DNA of 64,000 nt from Haloferula sp. BvORR071 (GCF_000739615.1 NZ_BATP01000019.1:124001-188000), one strand, 5' to 3'. Counted from the stretch's first letter, positions 40,994 to 50,599 are shown. The notes: a model not told the origin generated them from the sequence alone. Program-made: numbers and translations.

Positions 40994-42130
40994 ATGAAAT
41001 CCGTCTTCCGGGCCCTGGTCGTCATGTTAGTCCTATCCGCCATTTCCCTGCTGGTCTGGCAGGCCCGGGCGAAGTCGCTCGGCAAGTCCGCCGACAAGGG
41101 CCCGAAGGGGCCGCAAGTCGTGCCCGTGACGCTCGCCGAGGTCTCTCGACAGGACATCCCGGTGTGGCTGGAGGGGATCGGCACAGTGCAGGCTTCGAAT
41201 TCGGTGACGGTGCGACCGCGGGTCGGCGGGATCTTGGAGAGCGTGGAATTCAGCGAGGGCGCGATGGTGAAGGCCGGCGATGTGCTGGCACGGATCGATC
41301 CGCGGCCCTTTGAATCCGCTCTGGCGCAGGCGAAGGCAAAGAAGGCACAGGACGAGGCACAGCTTGCGAATGCCAGTGCCACCTTGGCCCGCTCGCAAAA
41401 GCTGGTGAAAGAAAACGCGGTCAGCCAACAAATCGTGGATCAGGCGGAGGCAGCGCAGGGCCAATACGAGGCGCTGGTGAAGGCCGATCAAGCGGCGATT
41501 GATGCGGCGCAGCTTGATCTGGATTTCACCGTGGTGCGCGCACCGATTTCGGGGAGGACGGGTGTTCGAATGGTTGATGCGGGGAACGTGGTCACGGCCA
41601 GCCAGGCGGAGGGACTGGTGGTGCTGAACGAGATCCAACCGGTGTCGGTAATCTTCACGCTGCCGCAGCGGCACTTGGCGGCCTTGAGCCCGCACATGAA
41701 GCCGGGAGCCGCTCCGCTGAAGACCCAGGCCGTGGATGATGACGGCAGGACCCTGGATGAAGGAAGCCTGACTCTGGTGGACAACCAGATCGACAACACC
41801 ACCGGCACTCTGCGACTGAAGGCGACTTTTCCTAACAAGGACTTCACCCTCTGGCCCGGCCAGTATGTCTCGGCGAAGGTGCTGGTGGAGACCAAGCAGG
41901 GCTCGCTGGTGGTGCCCACCGAGGCGGTTCAGCCGGGGCTGAAGGGCGACTTCGTCTATCTCGCGAAGGAGGATCAAAGCGTGGAGGCCCGGCAAGTGGA
42001 TGCCGGGATGGAGCTGGAAGGCATGACGGTGATCGAGAAGGGCTTGCAGCCCGGTGACCGGGTGGTGCGCGAAGGCCAGAACAAGCTGAAGCCGGGCGCC
42101 AAGATCAGCGTGAAGGAAGCCAAGCTATGA
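40994..42130 (+). CDS. RND efflux periplasmic adaptor (membrane fusion protein)
   Basis: 378 residues with an N-terminal signal or anchor (FRALVVMLVLSAISLLVW). The lipoyl half-motifs and coiled-coil hairpin are typical of MdtA/AcrA: NSVTVRPRVGGILESVEFSE, then VKAGDVLARIDPRPFESAL, a helical stretch of about 60 residues, and LDFTVVRAPISGRTGVRMVD. It bridges the inner-membrane pump with an outer-membrane channel, which is not encoded here. Its stop overlaps the start of the pump gene by 4 bp (ATGA). Confidence 0.93.
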   Translation: MKSVFRALVVMLVLSAISLLVWQARAKSLGKSADKGPKGPQVVPVTLAEVSRQDIPVWLEGIGTVQASNSVTVRPRVGGILESVEFSEGAMVKAGDVLARIDPRPFESALAQAKAKKAQDEAQLANASATLARSQKLVKENAVSQQIVDQAEAAQGQYEALVKADQAAIDAAQLDLDFTVVRAPISGRTGVRMVDAGNVVTASQAEGLVVLNEIQPVSVIFTLPQRHLAALSPHMKPGAAPLKTQAVDDDGRTLDEGSLTLVDNQIDNTTGTLRLKATFPNKDFTLWPGQYVSAKVLVETKQGSLVVPTEAVQPGLKGDFVYLAKEDQSVEARQVDAGMELEGMTVIEKGLQPGDRVVREGQNKLKPGAKISVKEAKL

Positions 42131-45100
42131 GCATTTCCACGCCATTCATCCGGCGGCCGATCGCCACCGCATTGCTAACCATCGGCATCCTGCTGGTAGG
42201 GATCGTAACCTTCCCGCTGCTGCCGGTGGCCCCGCTGCCGCAGGTGGAATTCCCGACCATCCAGGTCTCCGCCGGATTGCCCGGTGCCAGCCCGGAAACG
42301 ATGGCAGCGACCGTCGCGACGCCACTGGAGAACCAGCTCTCGCAGATCCCCGGGGTCACGCAGATGAGCTCCAGCAGCGGACTGGGCAACACCTCGATCA
42401 CGATCCAGTTCGACCTCAGCAAGAACATCGATGCCGCGGCGCAGGAAGTGCAGTCCGCGATCAGCGCCGCCGCCGGGCAACTGCCGACCAACCTGCCCAG
42501 CCCGCCGAACTACAAGAAGGTGAATCCCTCGGACTCGCCGATCCTCATGCTGAGCCTGACCTCCGAAGTCCTGCCGCTGACGCAAGTGAGCGACTACGCC
42601 TCGAATGTGGTGGCACAGCAGATCTCGCAGCTCAGCGGAGTGGCCCAGGTGGATGTGATGGGCGAGCGCAAGCCGGCGGTGCGGATCCAGGTGGATCCCG
42701 CGAAGCTGGCCTCGCTGGGCCTGAGCATGGACGATGTGCGCGGCGTGATCGCTTCCGCGACCATCAATTCGCCGAAGGGCAGCATCAACGGCGACCGCCA
42801 GAGCTACTCGATCTACGCGAATGACCAGCTGCTCAAGGCAGAGCCCTACAACGACCTGATCCTGGCCTATCGCAAAGGGGCACCAATCCGGGTCCGCGAT
42901 ATCGGCCGCGCCGTGGATGGCCCCGAGCAGGCACGCTCCGGCGCGCTGGTGAACAATCAACCGGGCGTGGGCATCATCATCCGCAAGGAGGCGGATGCGA
43001 ACGTGATCGAGACCATTGCCCGGGTGAACGGCTTGCTGCCGCAATTGCGCGCAGCAATGCCGCCGGCAATGTCGATCGACCTGCAGAGCGATCGCAGCCG
43101 CACCATCCGGGCTTCCGTGGAAGAGGTGGAAATGCACCTGGCGCTCACTGTCGGGCTGGTGACCATCGTGGTCTTCGGGTTCCTGAGGAACCTGAGGGCC
43201 ACGCTGATCGCCAGCGCGGTGGTGCCGATCTCGATCATCGCGACCTTCGCGATCATGCACGTGCTGGGCTTCAGCCTGAACAACCTTTCGCTGATGGCGC
43301 TGACCATCTCGGTGGGCTTCGTGATCGATGACGCGATCGTGATGCTGGAGAACATCTACCGCCACATCGAGGACGGCATGAAGCCGATGGATGCGGCTCT
43401 CAAAGGGGCGGGCGAGATCGGCTTCACCATCCTTTCGATCACTTTCTCGCTGATCGCGGTGTTCATCCCGGTGCTGATGATGGGCGGGATCGTGGGGCGC
43501 TTGTTCCGCGAGTTCGCGGTGACGGTCACCACCGCGGTGCTGGTCTCTGGCTTCGTCTCGCTGACCTTCGTGCCGATGATGTGCTCGCGCTTCCTGAAGC
43601 ACCATGAGGTGCCGACGGGAAATGGGCCGCGGGCTCTGCTCGACCGGGCACTGGAGCGCTTCTTCGGCGGCTTGGAGAGGACCTACGAGTCGATGCTGCA
43701 CTTCGTGCTGCGGCACCGGAAGGCAACCCTGCTCTCGCTGCTGCTCACGATTGCCGCGACAGGCTCCGTCTTCGTGCAGATGCCCAAGGGCTTCTTCCCT
43801 TCACAGGACATCGGTCTGGTAGATGCCACCGTCGAAGCTTCAGCCGATATTTCCTACGACGCGATGTACCAGCGGGTGCAAGAGATAGGGGACATCATCG
43901 TCAAGGACCCCGGTGTGCTGGGAATGCAGAACCGCATCGGAAGTGGAGGCCGTGGCGGCGGCGCGATGAATTCCAGCCGCTTCTTCATCACGCTGAAGGA
44001 GCGCCATGAGCGGGATCCGGCGGCGGTGGTGATGGATCGGCTGAAAAAGGCCACTGCCGGCATACCGGGTCTCACGATCTTCTTCCAGGCACGACAGGAT
44101 CTCAACGTGGGCGGCTTGCTGTCCAAGACCCAGTTCCAATACACGCTGCGCGATGCGGACATGGACGAACTCAACGCTTGGGCTCCGAAGGTGGTGGAGA
44201 AGATGCGTGAGCTGCCGGAACTGCGCGATGTGGCATCCGACCAGGAATCCGCCGCACCCGCACTGAGCGTGGAGATCGACCGCCAAGCGGCGAGCCGCTT
44301 CGGCATACCCGCGCAGGCGATCAATTCCGCGCTCTATAATGCTTTCGGCGAGCGGCAGATCACGCAGTTCTACACCCAGGTCAGCCAGTATAAGGTAATC
44401 ATCGAAGTTTCGCCGGAGTTGCAGAAGGACCCATCCACCTTCGACAAGATCTTCCTGAGTTCGCCAATCACGGGTGGGCAGGTGCCGCTGAGCTCGCTGG
44501 TGACTTTCGACACTGGCGCAAGCAAGCCGCTCTCGGTGAATCACCTCGGGCAGTATCCGTCCGTGACCATCTCCTTCAACCTCGCGCCGGGGGTCGCGCT
44601 CGGAGAGGCCGTGGCCGCGGTGGAGAAGGCCAACGGCGACATGGGCCTGCCGATCACAGTGACGGGCTCATTCCAAGGTGCCGCGCAGGCCTTCAAGGAT
44701 TCGCTGAGTTCGCAGCCCTATCTGATCGCGGCTGCAATCATCGCGATCTACATCATCCTGGGGATGCTCTACGAGAGCTTCATCCATCCACTGACGATTC
44801 TCTCGACGCTGCCTTCTGCAGGCCTCGGCGCGTTGCTGACCCTCTGGGCCTTCAACTACGACATCGGCGTGATCGCGATCATCGGCATCCTGCTCTTGAT
44901 CGGGATCGTGAAGAAGAACGCGATCATGATGATCGACTTCGCGATCGAGGCGGAGCGGGATCGTGGCGAGGAGCCGGAAAAGGCGATCTTTGAAGCCTGT
45001 ATCAAGCGCTTCCGGCCGATCCTGATGACGACCCTCGCGGCGATGATCGGCGGCATCCCCCTGGCCTTGGGTCACGGCGATGGCTCCGAACTGCGGCAGC

Positions 45101-45273
45101 CGCTGGGCTATGCAATCGTTGGCGGTCTGGCGGTGAGCCAGATGCTGACGCTGTTTACGACGCCGGTGGTTTACTTGATGTTCGACCGGCTGGCGGGGTG
45201 GCGGAAGAAGAAGCACGAGGAGGACAAGCATCAAGCTGCCGCAGGTGAAAAAGCGCTGGCAGCAGGAGTCTAA
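42127..45273 (+). CDS. RND multidrug efflux permease (AcrB/MdtB-like)
   Basis: 1048 residues, the normal length for the HAE-1 family. Twelve membrane helices flank two large periplasmic loops. The start FIRRPIATALLTIGILLVGI, FVIDDAIVMLENIYRHIEDG in helix 4 (the paired Asp of the proton relay), and IGILLLIGIVKKNAIMMIDF near the end are family features. The sequence is closest to MdtB/MdtC-type pumps. It exports hydrophobic or cationic compounds using the proton gradient. The divergent two-component system probably regulates it. Confidence 0.94.
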   Translation: MSISTPFIRRPIATALLTIGILLVGIVTFPLLPVAPLPQVEFPTIQVSAGLPGASPETMAATVATPLENQLSQIPGVTQMSSSSGLGNTSITIQFDLSKNIDAAAQEVQSAISAAAGQLPTNLPSPPNYKKVNPSDSPILMLSLTSEVLPLTQVSDYASNVVAQQISQLSGVAQVDVMGERKPAVRIQVDPAKLASLGLSMDDVRGVIASATINSPKGSINGDRQSYSIYANDQLLKAEPYNDLILAYRKGAPIRVRDIGRAVDGPEQARSGALVNNQPGVGIIIRKEADANVIETIARVNGLLPQLRAAMPPAMSIDLQSDRSRTIRASVEEVEMHLALTVGLVTIVVFGFLRNLRATLIASAVVPISIIATFAIMHVLGFSLNNLSLMALTISVGFVIDDAIVMLENIYRHIEDGMKPMDAALKGAGEIGFTILSITFSLIAVFIPVLMMGGIVGRLFREFAVTVTTAVLVSGFVSLTFVPMMCSRFLKHHEVPTGNGPRALLDRALERFFGGLERTYESMLHFVLRHRKATLLSLLLTIAATGSVFVQMPKGFFPSQDIGLVDATVEASADISYDAMYQRVQEIGDIIVKDPGVLGMQNRIGSGGRGGGAMNSSRFFITLKERHERDPAAVVMDRLKKATAGIPGLTIFFQARQDLNVGGLLSKTQFQYTLRDADMDELNAWAPKVVEKMRELPELRDVASDQESAAPALSVEIDRQAASRFGIPAQAINSALYNAFGERQITQFYTQVSQYKVIIEVSPELQKDPSTFDKIFLSSPITGGQVPLSSLVTFDTGASKPLSVNHLGQYPSVTISFNLAPGVALGEAVAAVEKANGDMGLPITVTGSFQGAAQAFKDSLSSQPYLIAAAIIAIYIILGMLYESFIHPLTILSTLPSAGLGALLTLWAFNYDIGVIAIIGILLLIGIVKKNAIMMIDFAIEAERDRGEEPEKAIFEACIKRFRPILMTTLAAMIGGIPLALGHGDGSELRQPLGYAIVGGLAVSQMLTLFTTPVVYLMFDRLAGWRKKKHEEDKHQAAAGEKALAAGV

Positions 45274-45299
45274 ACCCGCTCCAGATCTTGCAGGGCAGC

Positions 45300-45779
45300 A
45301 TGAAGCAATTCTCTAGAAGCGAGCCAATTGTACCCGGAGTCTCAATCGCCGGCATCTGTCTCGACGAAGATGGCTCGGCAGTGGCTGCGCAGCTTGAGGA
45401 GATGGGCCTGAAGGTATCCCTCGGGACATTTGAAAATGTTGGCAGGGACTTCTTGGAATGGACAATCGAGGACTGGGGCGTGTCATTCACTGAGGAGCCG
45501 CCTGGAGGAATCTGCAGGATCTCATGCTCTTCACGCTATCAAGGACGCTACAAGCAGGCTTTCTATCCAGGAATGCCCGTAAGGGAGATTGCCGCCAATT
45601 CGGCTAAGCAGTTGTTCACCGCTGGCTGGCTAATCATCGACGGCGAGTTCGGCCTGCAATTCGACGTCCCCGAAGTTTATAAAGGAATCGCCTACGACGA
45701 CTTCGACACCATCGAACAGCTTCCCGATGAAATGATCATCGAATACCTTCATGTGGTGGATCGAGGCTGGCTAATTTGA
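45300..45779 (+). CDS. Protein of unknown function
   Basis: 159 residues from the ATG at 45300, 26 bp after the RND pump. It is acidic and soluble, with no signal or membrane segment. Recognisable parts: CLDEDGSAVAAQLEEMGLKV at the start and DDFDTIEQLPDEMIIEYLHV near the end. The local base composition is less GC-rich than in flanking genes, which may reflect acquisition. The size and acidity recall immunity-type proteins, but no family was recognised. Confidence 0.6.
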   Translation: MKQFSRSEPIVPGVSIAGICLDEDGSAVAAQLEEMGLKVSLGTFENVGRDFLEWTIEDWGVSFTEEPPGGICRISCSSRYQGRYKQAFYPGMPVREIAANSAKQLFTAGWLIIDGEFGLQFDVPEVYKGIAYDDFDTIEQLPDEMIIEYLHVVDRGWLI

Positions 45780-45781
45780 TT

Positions 45782-46009
45782 TTAGGCGGACACCGATCGC
45801 AGCACGCGCAGGTGAGCCTCTTCTCCGGGAATTTCCCGGGATAGCCCGGCATCCAGATTTTCCATCCGCCTCTGGACGATCACGAGCTGTTCCGACAGCA
45901 AATCCGAAGGCAAGCTGCAGCTTTCAATCAAACGCTCCGCAAGTTCGATGCGCGCTTCATCGGAAAGCAGAAGAGCCTCGGCATGGAGTTCGACTACGGT
46001 GACCGCCAT
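45782..46009 (-). CDS. Addiction-module antitoxin without a visible toxin partner
   Basis: 75 residues matching the small addiction-module-protein family: ELHAEALLLSDEARIELAER, then LIESC and a C-terminal part ENLDAGLSREIPGEEAHLRV. Such antitoxins usually precede a RelE/ParE toxin by a few bases. Downstream on this strand lies only the convergent gene at 45300-45779, and no toxin frame is present. It is therefore an orphan or a remnant. A REP-like element follows at 46104. Confidence 0.75.
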   Translation of the reverse strand: MAVTVVELHAEALLLSDEARIELAERLIESCSLPSDLLSEQLVIVQRRMENLDAGLSREIPGEEAHLRVLRSVSA

Positions 46010-46103
46010 GCTTCTGATGTAACCTTGGCAGAAGGCGCTTGCAAGCAGGCCTCCCGTCGATGGGGCAGCAATTCGCGATTTCCATCGCCGCCAGAAGCAT
46101 TAG

Positions 46104-46190
46104 GCGTCCCTTCAGGACGCGAAGATTCCGGAATGCAAAACCCGGCACTTCGTGCCGGGCTGTTATGAGCCGTGCCTTTGGCACGAAGAC
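46104..46190. repeat. REP-like element with three hairpins
   Basis: Three compact hairpins follow one another: GCGTCC/GGACGC at 46104-46120, CCCGGCAC/GTGCCGGG at 46141-46159 (3-base loop) and CGTGCC/GGCACG at 46171-46185. Such clusters between genes are common in Verrucomicrobia. It lies between the orphan antitoxin and ybeY and may end transcription of ybeY on the - strand. Confidence 0.65.
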
Positions 46191-46207
46191 CATTCGCGAG
46201 CCCGAGG

Positions 46208-46660
46208 CTAGCCCAACTCCGGCCACAGCCTCGCCACCAGCGGCTCCTGCGCGGCTTCCATGCGCTGGCGATCCGCATCTTCCTCATCTTCGTGGCCGGC
46301 GAGATGGAGCAAGCCGTGGACGATGTAACGGAATAGCTCCCGCAGCGGCGGCTCGCCGTTCTCCGCGGCTTGCTTGAAGGCCACCTCCACACCGATCACA
46401 ATCTCGCCGTGGTGGAAGGTAATGACATCGGTCTCGCCTTCAATGCCCATGAATTGCTCGTGGACGCGGGCGCTGGTCTCGTTGTCCACCAGTGCGACCT
46501 CGATGCACTCGTGGTCGTGCAGGGGCGCGTCTTCGACCACGACGTGTTTGGCGAGGATCTCCGCCGCGGCGAGGGCCCCGCCACTTTCCAGGATCGTCAG
46601 CCAAGCTTCGGGGATCTCAGTACGTTCCTGGTTGTTGCCGACAATGATTTCCGGAGGCAT
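46208..46660 (-). CDS. ybeY: Endoribonuclease YbeY (16S rRNA maturation)
   Basis: 150 residues. YbeY is a zinc-dependent endoribonuclease in rRNA 3'-end maturation and ribosome quality control. Features: CIEVALVDNETSARVHEQFM, then ETDVITFHHGEIVIGVEVAF and the metal motif VHGLLHLAGHEDEEDADRQR. The usual motif is H-x3-H-x5-H; here it is H-x3-H-x3-H-E-D, with Asp where the third His is normally found. It follows the HD-domain and phoH genes on the same strand, a common bacterial arrangement. Confidence 0.93.
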   Translation of the reverse strand: MPPEIIVGNNQERTEIPEAWLTILESGGALAAAEILAKHVVVEDAPLHDHECIEVALVDNETSARVHEQFMGIEGETDVITFHHGEIVIGVEVAFKQAAENGEPPLRELFRYIVHGLLHLAGHEDEEDADRQRMEAAQEPLVARLWPELG

Positions 46661-46691
46661 GGGAATCTATCTTGGCTCGGGTTGAATCGAA

Positions 46692-48413
46692 TCAATTGGC
46701 CGGGGACTGCCGTGGAGTCACCACGGGAGTCGCCGCAGGCTGGATCGGCGCAGTCTTGAGCGGCTGGGTCTTGGTCCCGCCGCCGTGGCGTCGCTCCAGA
46801 TCAGAAGATGACTTGCGGCCGATGGTGCTGCGCTCGTCATCCTTCGGATAGTCGATGCGGGTGTGGAGCATGCTGCGCAGGGTAGCACAGAAGCTGTCCT
46901 TCACTGTCGCCAGATCGCGCAGGGTCAGCACGCAATCGGAAAGCTGGCCGTCGCAAACGCGGCCATCGACGAGGTCCTCCACCATTGAGCGGATCTTCGC
47001 CGGGGTAGGCTTGCGCAAGCTGCGCGAGGCGCTCTCCACCGCATCCGCCAAGCTCACGATGCCGCTCTCGCGGGTGCGCGGACGAGGGCCGGGATAGCGG
47101 AAGTTCTTCTCGTCGATCTTCGGCAGGTCTTCGGGGTTTTCGAGGCCCTTCTCCACCTTCTCAAGCTCCGCCTTCTTCTGCTCCTGCGCGCGGCGATGGA
47201 AGTAGCTCACCAGCGAGTCGCCATGATGCTCCTGGATCACGTCGATAACACGCGGGTTGAGCTTGTGCTTCACCGCGAGGTCCACGCCGTCCTTGACGTG
47301 TGCAATGATGATCAGCGCGCTCATCGTCGGCGTCAGGGTATCGTGGGGATTTTCCACGCCCTCGACCTGATTCTCGATGAAGTATTCCGGCTTGCTGAGC
47401 TTGCCGATGTCGTGGAAGTAGGCTGAGACGCGGCACATCGCGGCATTTGCGCCGACAGCCTCCGCGGCGGCCTCCGAAAGGGAGGCGACCACCAGGCTGT
47501 GGTGGAAGGTGCCGGGCGCTTCGAGTTGCAGGCGGCGCAGGAGCTTGTGATTCAGATCGCTCAGCTCGAGCCAGGAAATGTCAGTGGTGAGGTGGAAGGC
47601 GCCTTCCAGCACCGGCAGCATGCCGCTGACCAGCAGGGCAATCACGATGCCCACGCCGAGGGCTGCCAGCGAGCTGAGGCCGGCCTGCTTGAGCCCTTCG
47701 AACTTGTCGTTCATCTCTGGCATCAGGTCGATCCGCCCAAAGGCCACGCAGAGCAAGAGCGCGGCCAAGCCGGCATAGACACCGCCGCGCAAGAGCTGGA
47801 CCCGCTTGCGAACGCGGTGGACGGCCTGCACCGCGACCAGACCACAGACCAAGCTGACCGCCATGTAGAGGGTAGCATCCCGCTCCGGCAGGACCAGCGA
47901 GCCGAGCAGCGCGGCATACATGGTCGAGAAAATCCCAATCCCCCGCCCCAGCAACACCGCATGAACCATGGGTGTCAGCGCGAATGGGATCAGCAGGAAC
48001 TTCATCTGGCTGTCCGCCCCGGTCGGGTCGCCGACGAGGTGATCGACGATCACCGAGATCGCGCGGACCATGGCCATATGCCCGGCAAGGCCGGCGAGGA
48101 TCAGCACCAGGCGGCCGTTGCGCAACGAGGCAGCCTCGTAATTCATCTGCAGGATGGCCACTCCCGTGACGGCCACCACCAGACCGAAGAGACCACCCAT
48201 CATCGGGTTCTCCGCGAAGTAGGTGTGGTGCGCCACGCGCAGCACCATCACGCCGACCCAAACGACGAAAAATAAATAGAGGCAAAACCGCACCCACGGG
48301 CTGCGGTCGAGAGTCAGCGCCACCGGGTTCTCCGCGTGGACGCGACGCTTCCGGCCGGATGAAAGGCCGCGGCGTGCGAGACGCCAGCGTTTAAAAGCAT
48401 CGATAAATCCCAC
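46692..48413 (-). CDS. Multi-pass membrane HD-domain phosphohydrolase (PgpH-like)
   Basis: About 573 residues from a GTG at 48413; an in-frame upstream extension to 48497 lacks a better start. Seven to eight membrane helices span about residues 40-280. The HD domain follows, with GTFHHSLVVASLSEAAAEAV, YFHDIGKLSKPEYF and VIQEHHGDSLVSYF. Related proteins (PgpH, YqfF) break down cyclic di-AMP. The large extracellular domain of PgpH is missing here, as little sequence precedes the membrane block. The C-terminal 50 residues are rich in Pro, Thr and Gln. Gene order phoH - HD - ybeY supports the family call; the nucleotide substrate is inferred. Confidence 0.88.
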   Translation of the reverse strand: MGFIDAFKRWRLARRGLSSGRKRRVHAENPVALTLDRSPWVRFCLYLFFVVWVGVMVLRVAHHTYFAENPMMGGLFGLVVAVTGVAILQMNYEAASLRNGRLVLILAGLAGHMAMVRAISVIVDHLVGDPTGADSQMKFLLIPFALTPMVHAVLLGRGIGIFSTMYAALLGSLVLPERDATLYMAVSLVCGLVAVQAVHRVRKRVQLLRGGVYAGLAALLLCVAFGRIDLMPEMNDKFEGLKQAGLSSLAALGVGIVIALLVSGMLPVLEGAFHLTTDISWLELSDLNHKLLRRLQLEAPGTFHHSLVVASLSEAAAEAVGANAAMCRVSAYFHDIGKLSKPEYFIENQVEGVENPHDTLTPTMSALIIIAHVKDGVDLAVKHKLNPRVIDVIQEHHGDSLVSYFHRRAQEQKKAELEKVEKGLENPEDLPKIDEKNFRYPGPRPRTRESGIVSLADAVESASRSLRKPTPAKIRSMVEDLVDGRVCDGQLSDCVLTLRDLATVKDSFCATLRSMLHTRIDYPKDDERSTIGRKSSSDLERRHGGGTKTQPLKTAPIQPAATPVVTPRQSPAN

Positions 48414-48601
48414 GGTGAGGCAACTTGGTTGCTGAGACGGGTCCGGCGCTGAGCCACCGGCGGGGAGTTGGTTAGAAGATCGCACCCCTTTTAGCAATGC
48501 GCAAATACCCGAGGACGAGCTGATCAGCGGAGAATATCAATCTACGCAAACATCATGATTCCCAAAGCTTTAAGCAGACGTTCACCTTGACAACGAGCGA
48601 C

Positions 48602-49582
48602 TTAGCCGCCAGCCGAGCTGCGATGCTTGTCATAGGCCTCAATGATGCGCCCGACCACCGGATGACGGACAACATCGCTCCCGCTGAAACGGACGAAATC
48701 GATGCCCTCTACGCCGCCCAAGGCGCGCTCTGCTTCAAACAATCCAGAGGGCACATTCGGCTTCAGGTCGATCTGGGAACCGTCTCCAGTAACCACCATC
48801 CGGGAGTCTTCGCCGAGTCGTGTCAGGGCCATGAACATCTGCTCGCGGGTGGTGTTTTGCGCCTCATCCAGAATGACAAAAGAGCGTGCGAGGGTGCGCC
48901 CGCGCATGAAGGCCAGCGGGGCGATTTCGATCGTGCCATCCGCCAAGTAGCGCTCACCCTCCTCATGACCGATCATGTCGTGGATCGCGTCGTAGAGCGG
49001 GCGCAGGTAGGGGGCGACCTTCTCGCGGAGGTCGCCGGGCAGGAAGCCGAGGGCCTCCCCCGCTTCCACCGCCGGGCGGGTCAGGACCACACGGCCGACG
49101 CGCTTGGCCTTGAGCATTGCCAGCGCCATGGCCATCGCCAGGTAGGTCTTGCCGGTGCCGGCAGGGCCCAAGCCGAAGACCACGTCGTTTTTCTCGATCG
49201 AGCGGACATATTCGAGCTGGCGGGGCGTCTTGGGCACCACGGGTTTGCGGCCCCGGAAGCCAAGCAGACGCACCTCCCCGAGTTCGGAGACCGAGCCGGC
49301 TCCCTCCCCCTCCGCGGCCATGTCCACGGCCATCCGGAAGTCCCGAGAGGCAATCTCTCCCCCTTGACGGCGAGCCTGTTCCAGATCCGCGAAGATCGCG
49401 GCGCTGCGCTTCACGCCCTCCTCCGGGCCGACGAAAATGATCCAGCCCTCGCGGGTGACCGCACGGACATTGAGCTTCTGCTCCAAGTACTTCAGTTCCC
49501 GGGCATCATTCGCAAACAGCGAATGCAAGAAAGGTGCTGTCTCATACTCCAGTTTGATCTCCGCCTCGGGGACACTCATCAC
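48602..49582 (-). CDS. PhoH-family ATPase
   Basis: 326 residues. An N-terminal KH-like part precedes the P-loop ATPase: Walker A GLGPAGTGKTYLAMAMA (about 137-153) and Walker B RSFVILDEAQNTTREQMFM. Other family features are TRPAVEAGEALGFLPGD and VTGDGSQIDLKPNVPSGL. PhoH proteins are cytoplasmic ATPases linked to RNA metabolism, and their genes often precede ybeY as here. The following HD gene lies 188 bp downstream, so co-transcription is probable but not tight. Confidence 0.92.
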   Translation of the reverse strand: MMSVPEAEIKLEYETAPFLHSLFANDARELKYLEQKLNVRAVTREGWIIFVGPEEGVKRSAAIFADLEQARRQGGEIASRDFRMAVDMAAEGEGAGSVSELGEVRLLGFRGRKPVVPKTPRQLEYVRSIEKNDVVFGLGPAGTGKTYLAMAMALAMLKAKRVGRVVLTRPAVEAGEALGFLPGDLREKVAPYLRPLYDAIHDMIGHEEGERYLADGTIEIAPLAFMRGRTLARSFVILDEAQNTTREQMFMALTRLGEDSRMVVTGDGSQIDLKPNVPSGLFEAERALGGVEGIDFVRFSGSDVVRHPVVGRIIEAYDKHRSSAGG

Positions 49583-49849
49583 CTACGATCTAACCGTTTC
49601 ATGGCGGTGGGTCAAAGAGGGATGTGAGGATCGAGCGAAGCCAAGCGATCCTCCAGCCCCTGGGACCATAAATCACCCAACCCATTAATAATCAAATCAA
49701 AATGGACTTATCAGCCCTTGCAGACCGGTAGTCATGACAGCCCTTTTCCCTTGCTAATCCGGCAGGACTCATTTTTTCAGACGCACGCCACCGCCTGCGT
49801 CGCTCCGCCAAGGCGCGTCTTCAGCGATCCAACGAAATCCAGTGATCCC

Positions 49850-50575
49850 ATGATCGAAGTCGAGAACTTGACTAAACACTTCGGAAGGAAAACCGCCGTT
49901 GATCACCTCTCCTTCTCCGTCCGGAAAGGCGAAGTGCTCGGTTTCCTCGGGCCCAACGGGGCCGGCAAATCCACCACCATGCGGATGGTCACCGGCTTCC
50001 TGCCGCCCACCTCGGGCGATGCCAAGCTCTGTGGCATCTCAGTGATCGACAATCCAGCCGAGGCCAAGGGCAAGGTCGGCTATCTGCCGGAATCCGCTCC
50101 GCTGTATAATGACATGACGGTGACAGGCTTCCTGAAGTTCTGCGCCGAGGTCCGTGGCCTGAAGGGTAACACCCTCAAGGACGCAATCGAGCGGGTGATC
50201 AACACCTGTTTCCTCAAAAGCGTGGCCTACCAATCGATCGACACGCTTTCCAAAGGTTACCGCCACCGCACCTGCTTGGCCCAAGCGCTCCTGCACGACC
50301 CTGAGGTCCTGATCCTGGACGAGCCGACCGACGGCCTCGACCCGAACCAGAAGCACGAGGTCCGGCAGCTGATCAAGCGCCTCGGCGAGACCAAGGCGAT
50401 CCTGTTCTCCACCCACATCCTGGAAGAAGTGGAAGCAGCCTGCACCCGTGCAGTGATCGTGGACCGCGGCAAGATCGTGGTCGATGGCACGCCCGCCGAG
50501 CTGATCGCGAAGTCGGGGACCGGTTCGCTGACCGATCTATTCCGTCAGGTGACCACCCTGGATACTGCTGCCTAA
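49850..50575 (+). CDS. ABC transporter ATP-binding protein (GldA-like)
   Basis: 241 residues from the ATG at 49850. Walker A is LGPNGAGKSTTMRM; the signature loop is LSKGYRHRTCLAQALL (LSKGY in place of LSGGQ); Walker B is VLILDEPTDGLDPNQ. The His of the switch is in LFSTHILEEVE. It is the first gene of a four-gene cluster with an ABC-2 permease, a GldG-like protein and a DUF4340 protein. The set resembles the GldAFG transporter of gliding Bacteroidetes, although cargo and any link to motility are unknown here. Confidence 0.92.
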   Translation: MIEVENLTKHFGRKTAVDHLSFSVRKGEVLGFLGPNGAGKSTTMRMVTGFLPPTSGDAKLCGISVIDNPAEAKGKVGYLPESAPLYNDMTVTGFLKFCAEVRGLKGNTLKDAIERVINTCFLKSVAYQSIDTLSKGYRHRTCLAQALLHDPEVLILDEPTDGLDPNQKHEVRQLIKRLGETKAILFSTHILEEVEAACTRAVIVDRGKIVVDGTPAELIAKSGTGSLTDLFRQVTTLDTAA

Positions 50576-50599
50576 AGCACCATCTCCCTTTCCCTAGCC

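Noticed and set aside
42175..43716. Leftward open frame of 513 codons opposite the RND permease
   Set aside because: Antisense to a textbook RND pump; the His/Arg/Asp-rich translation is typical of a shadow frame.
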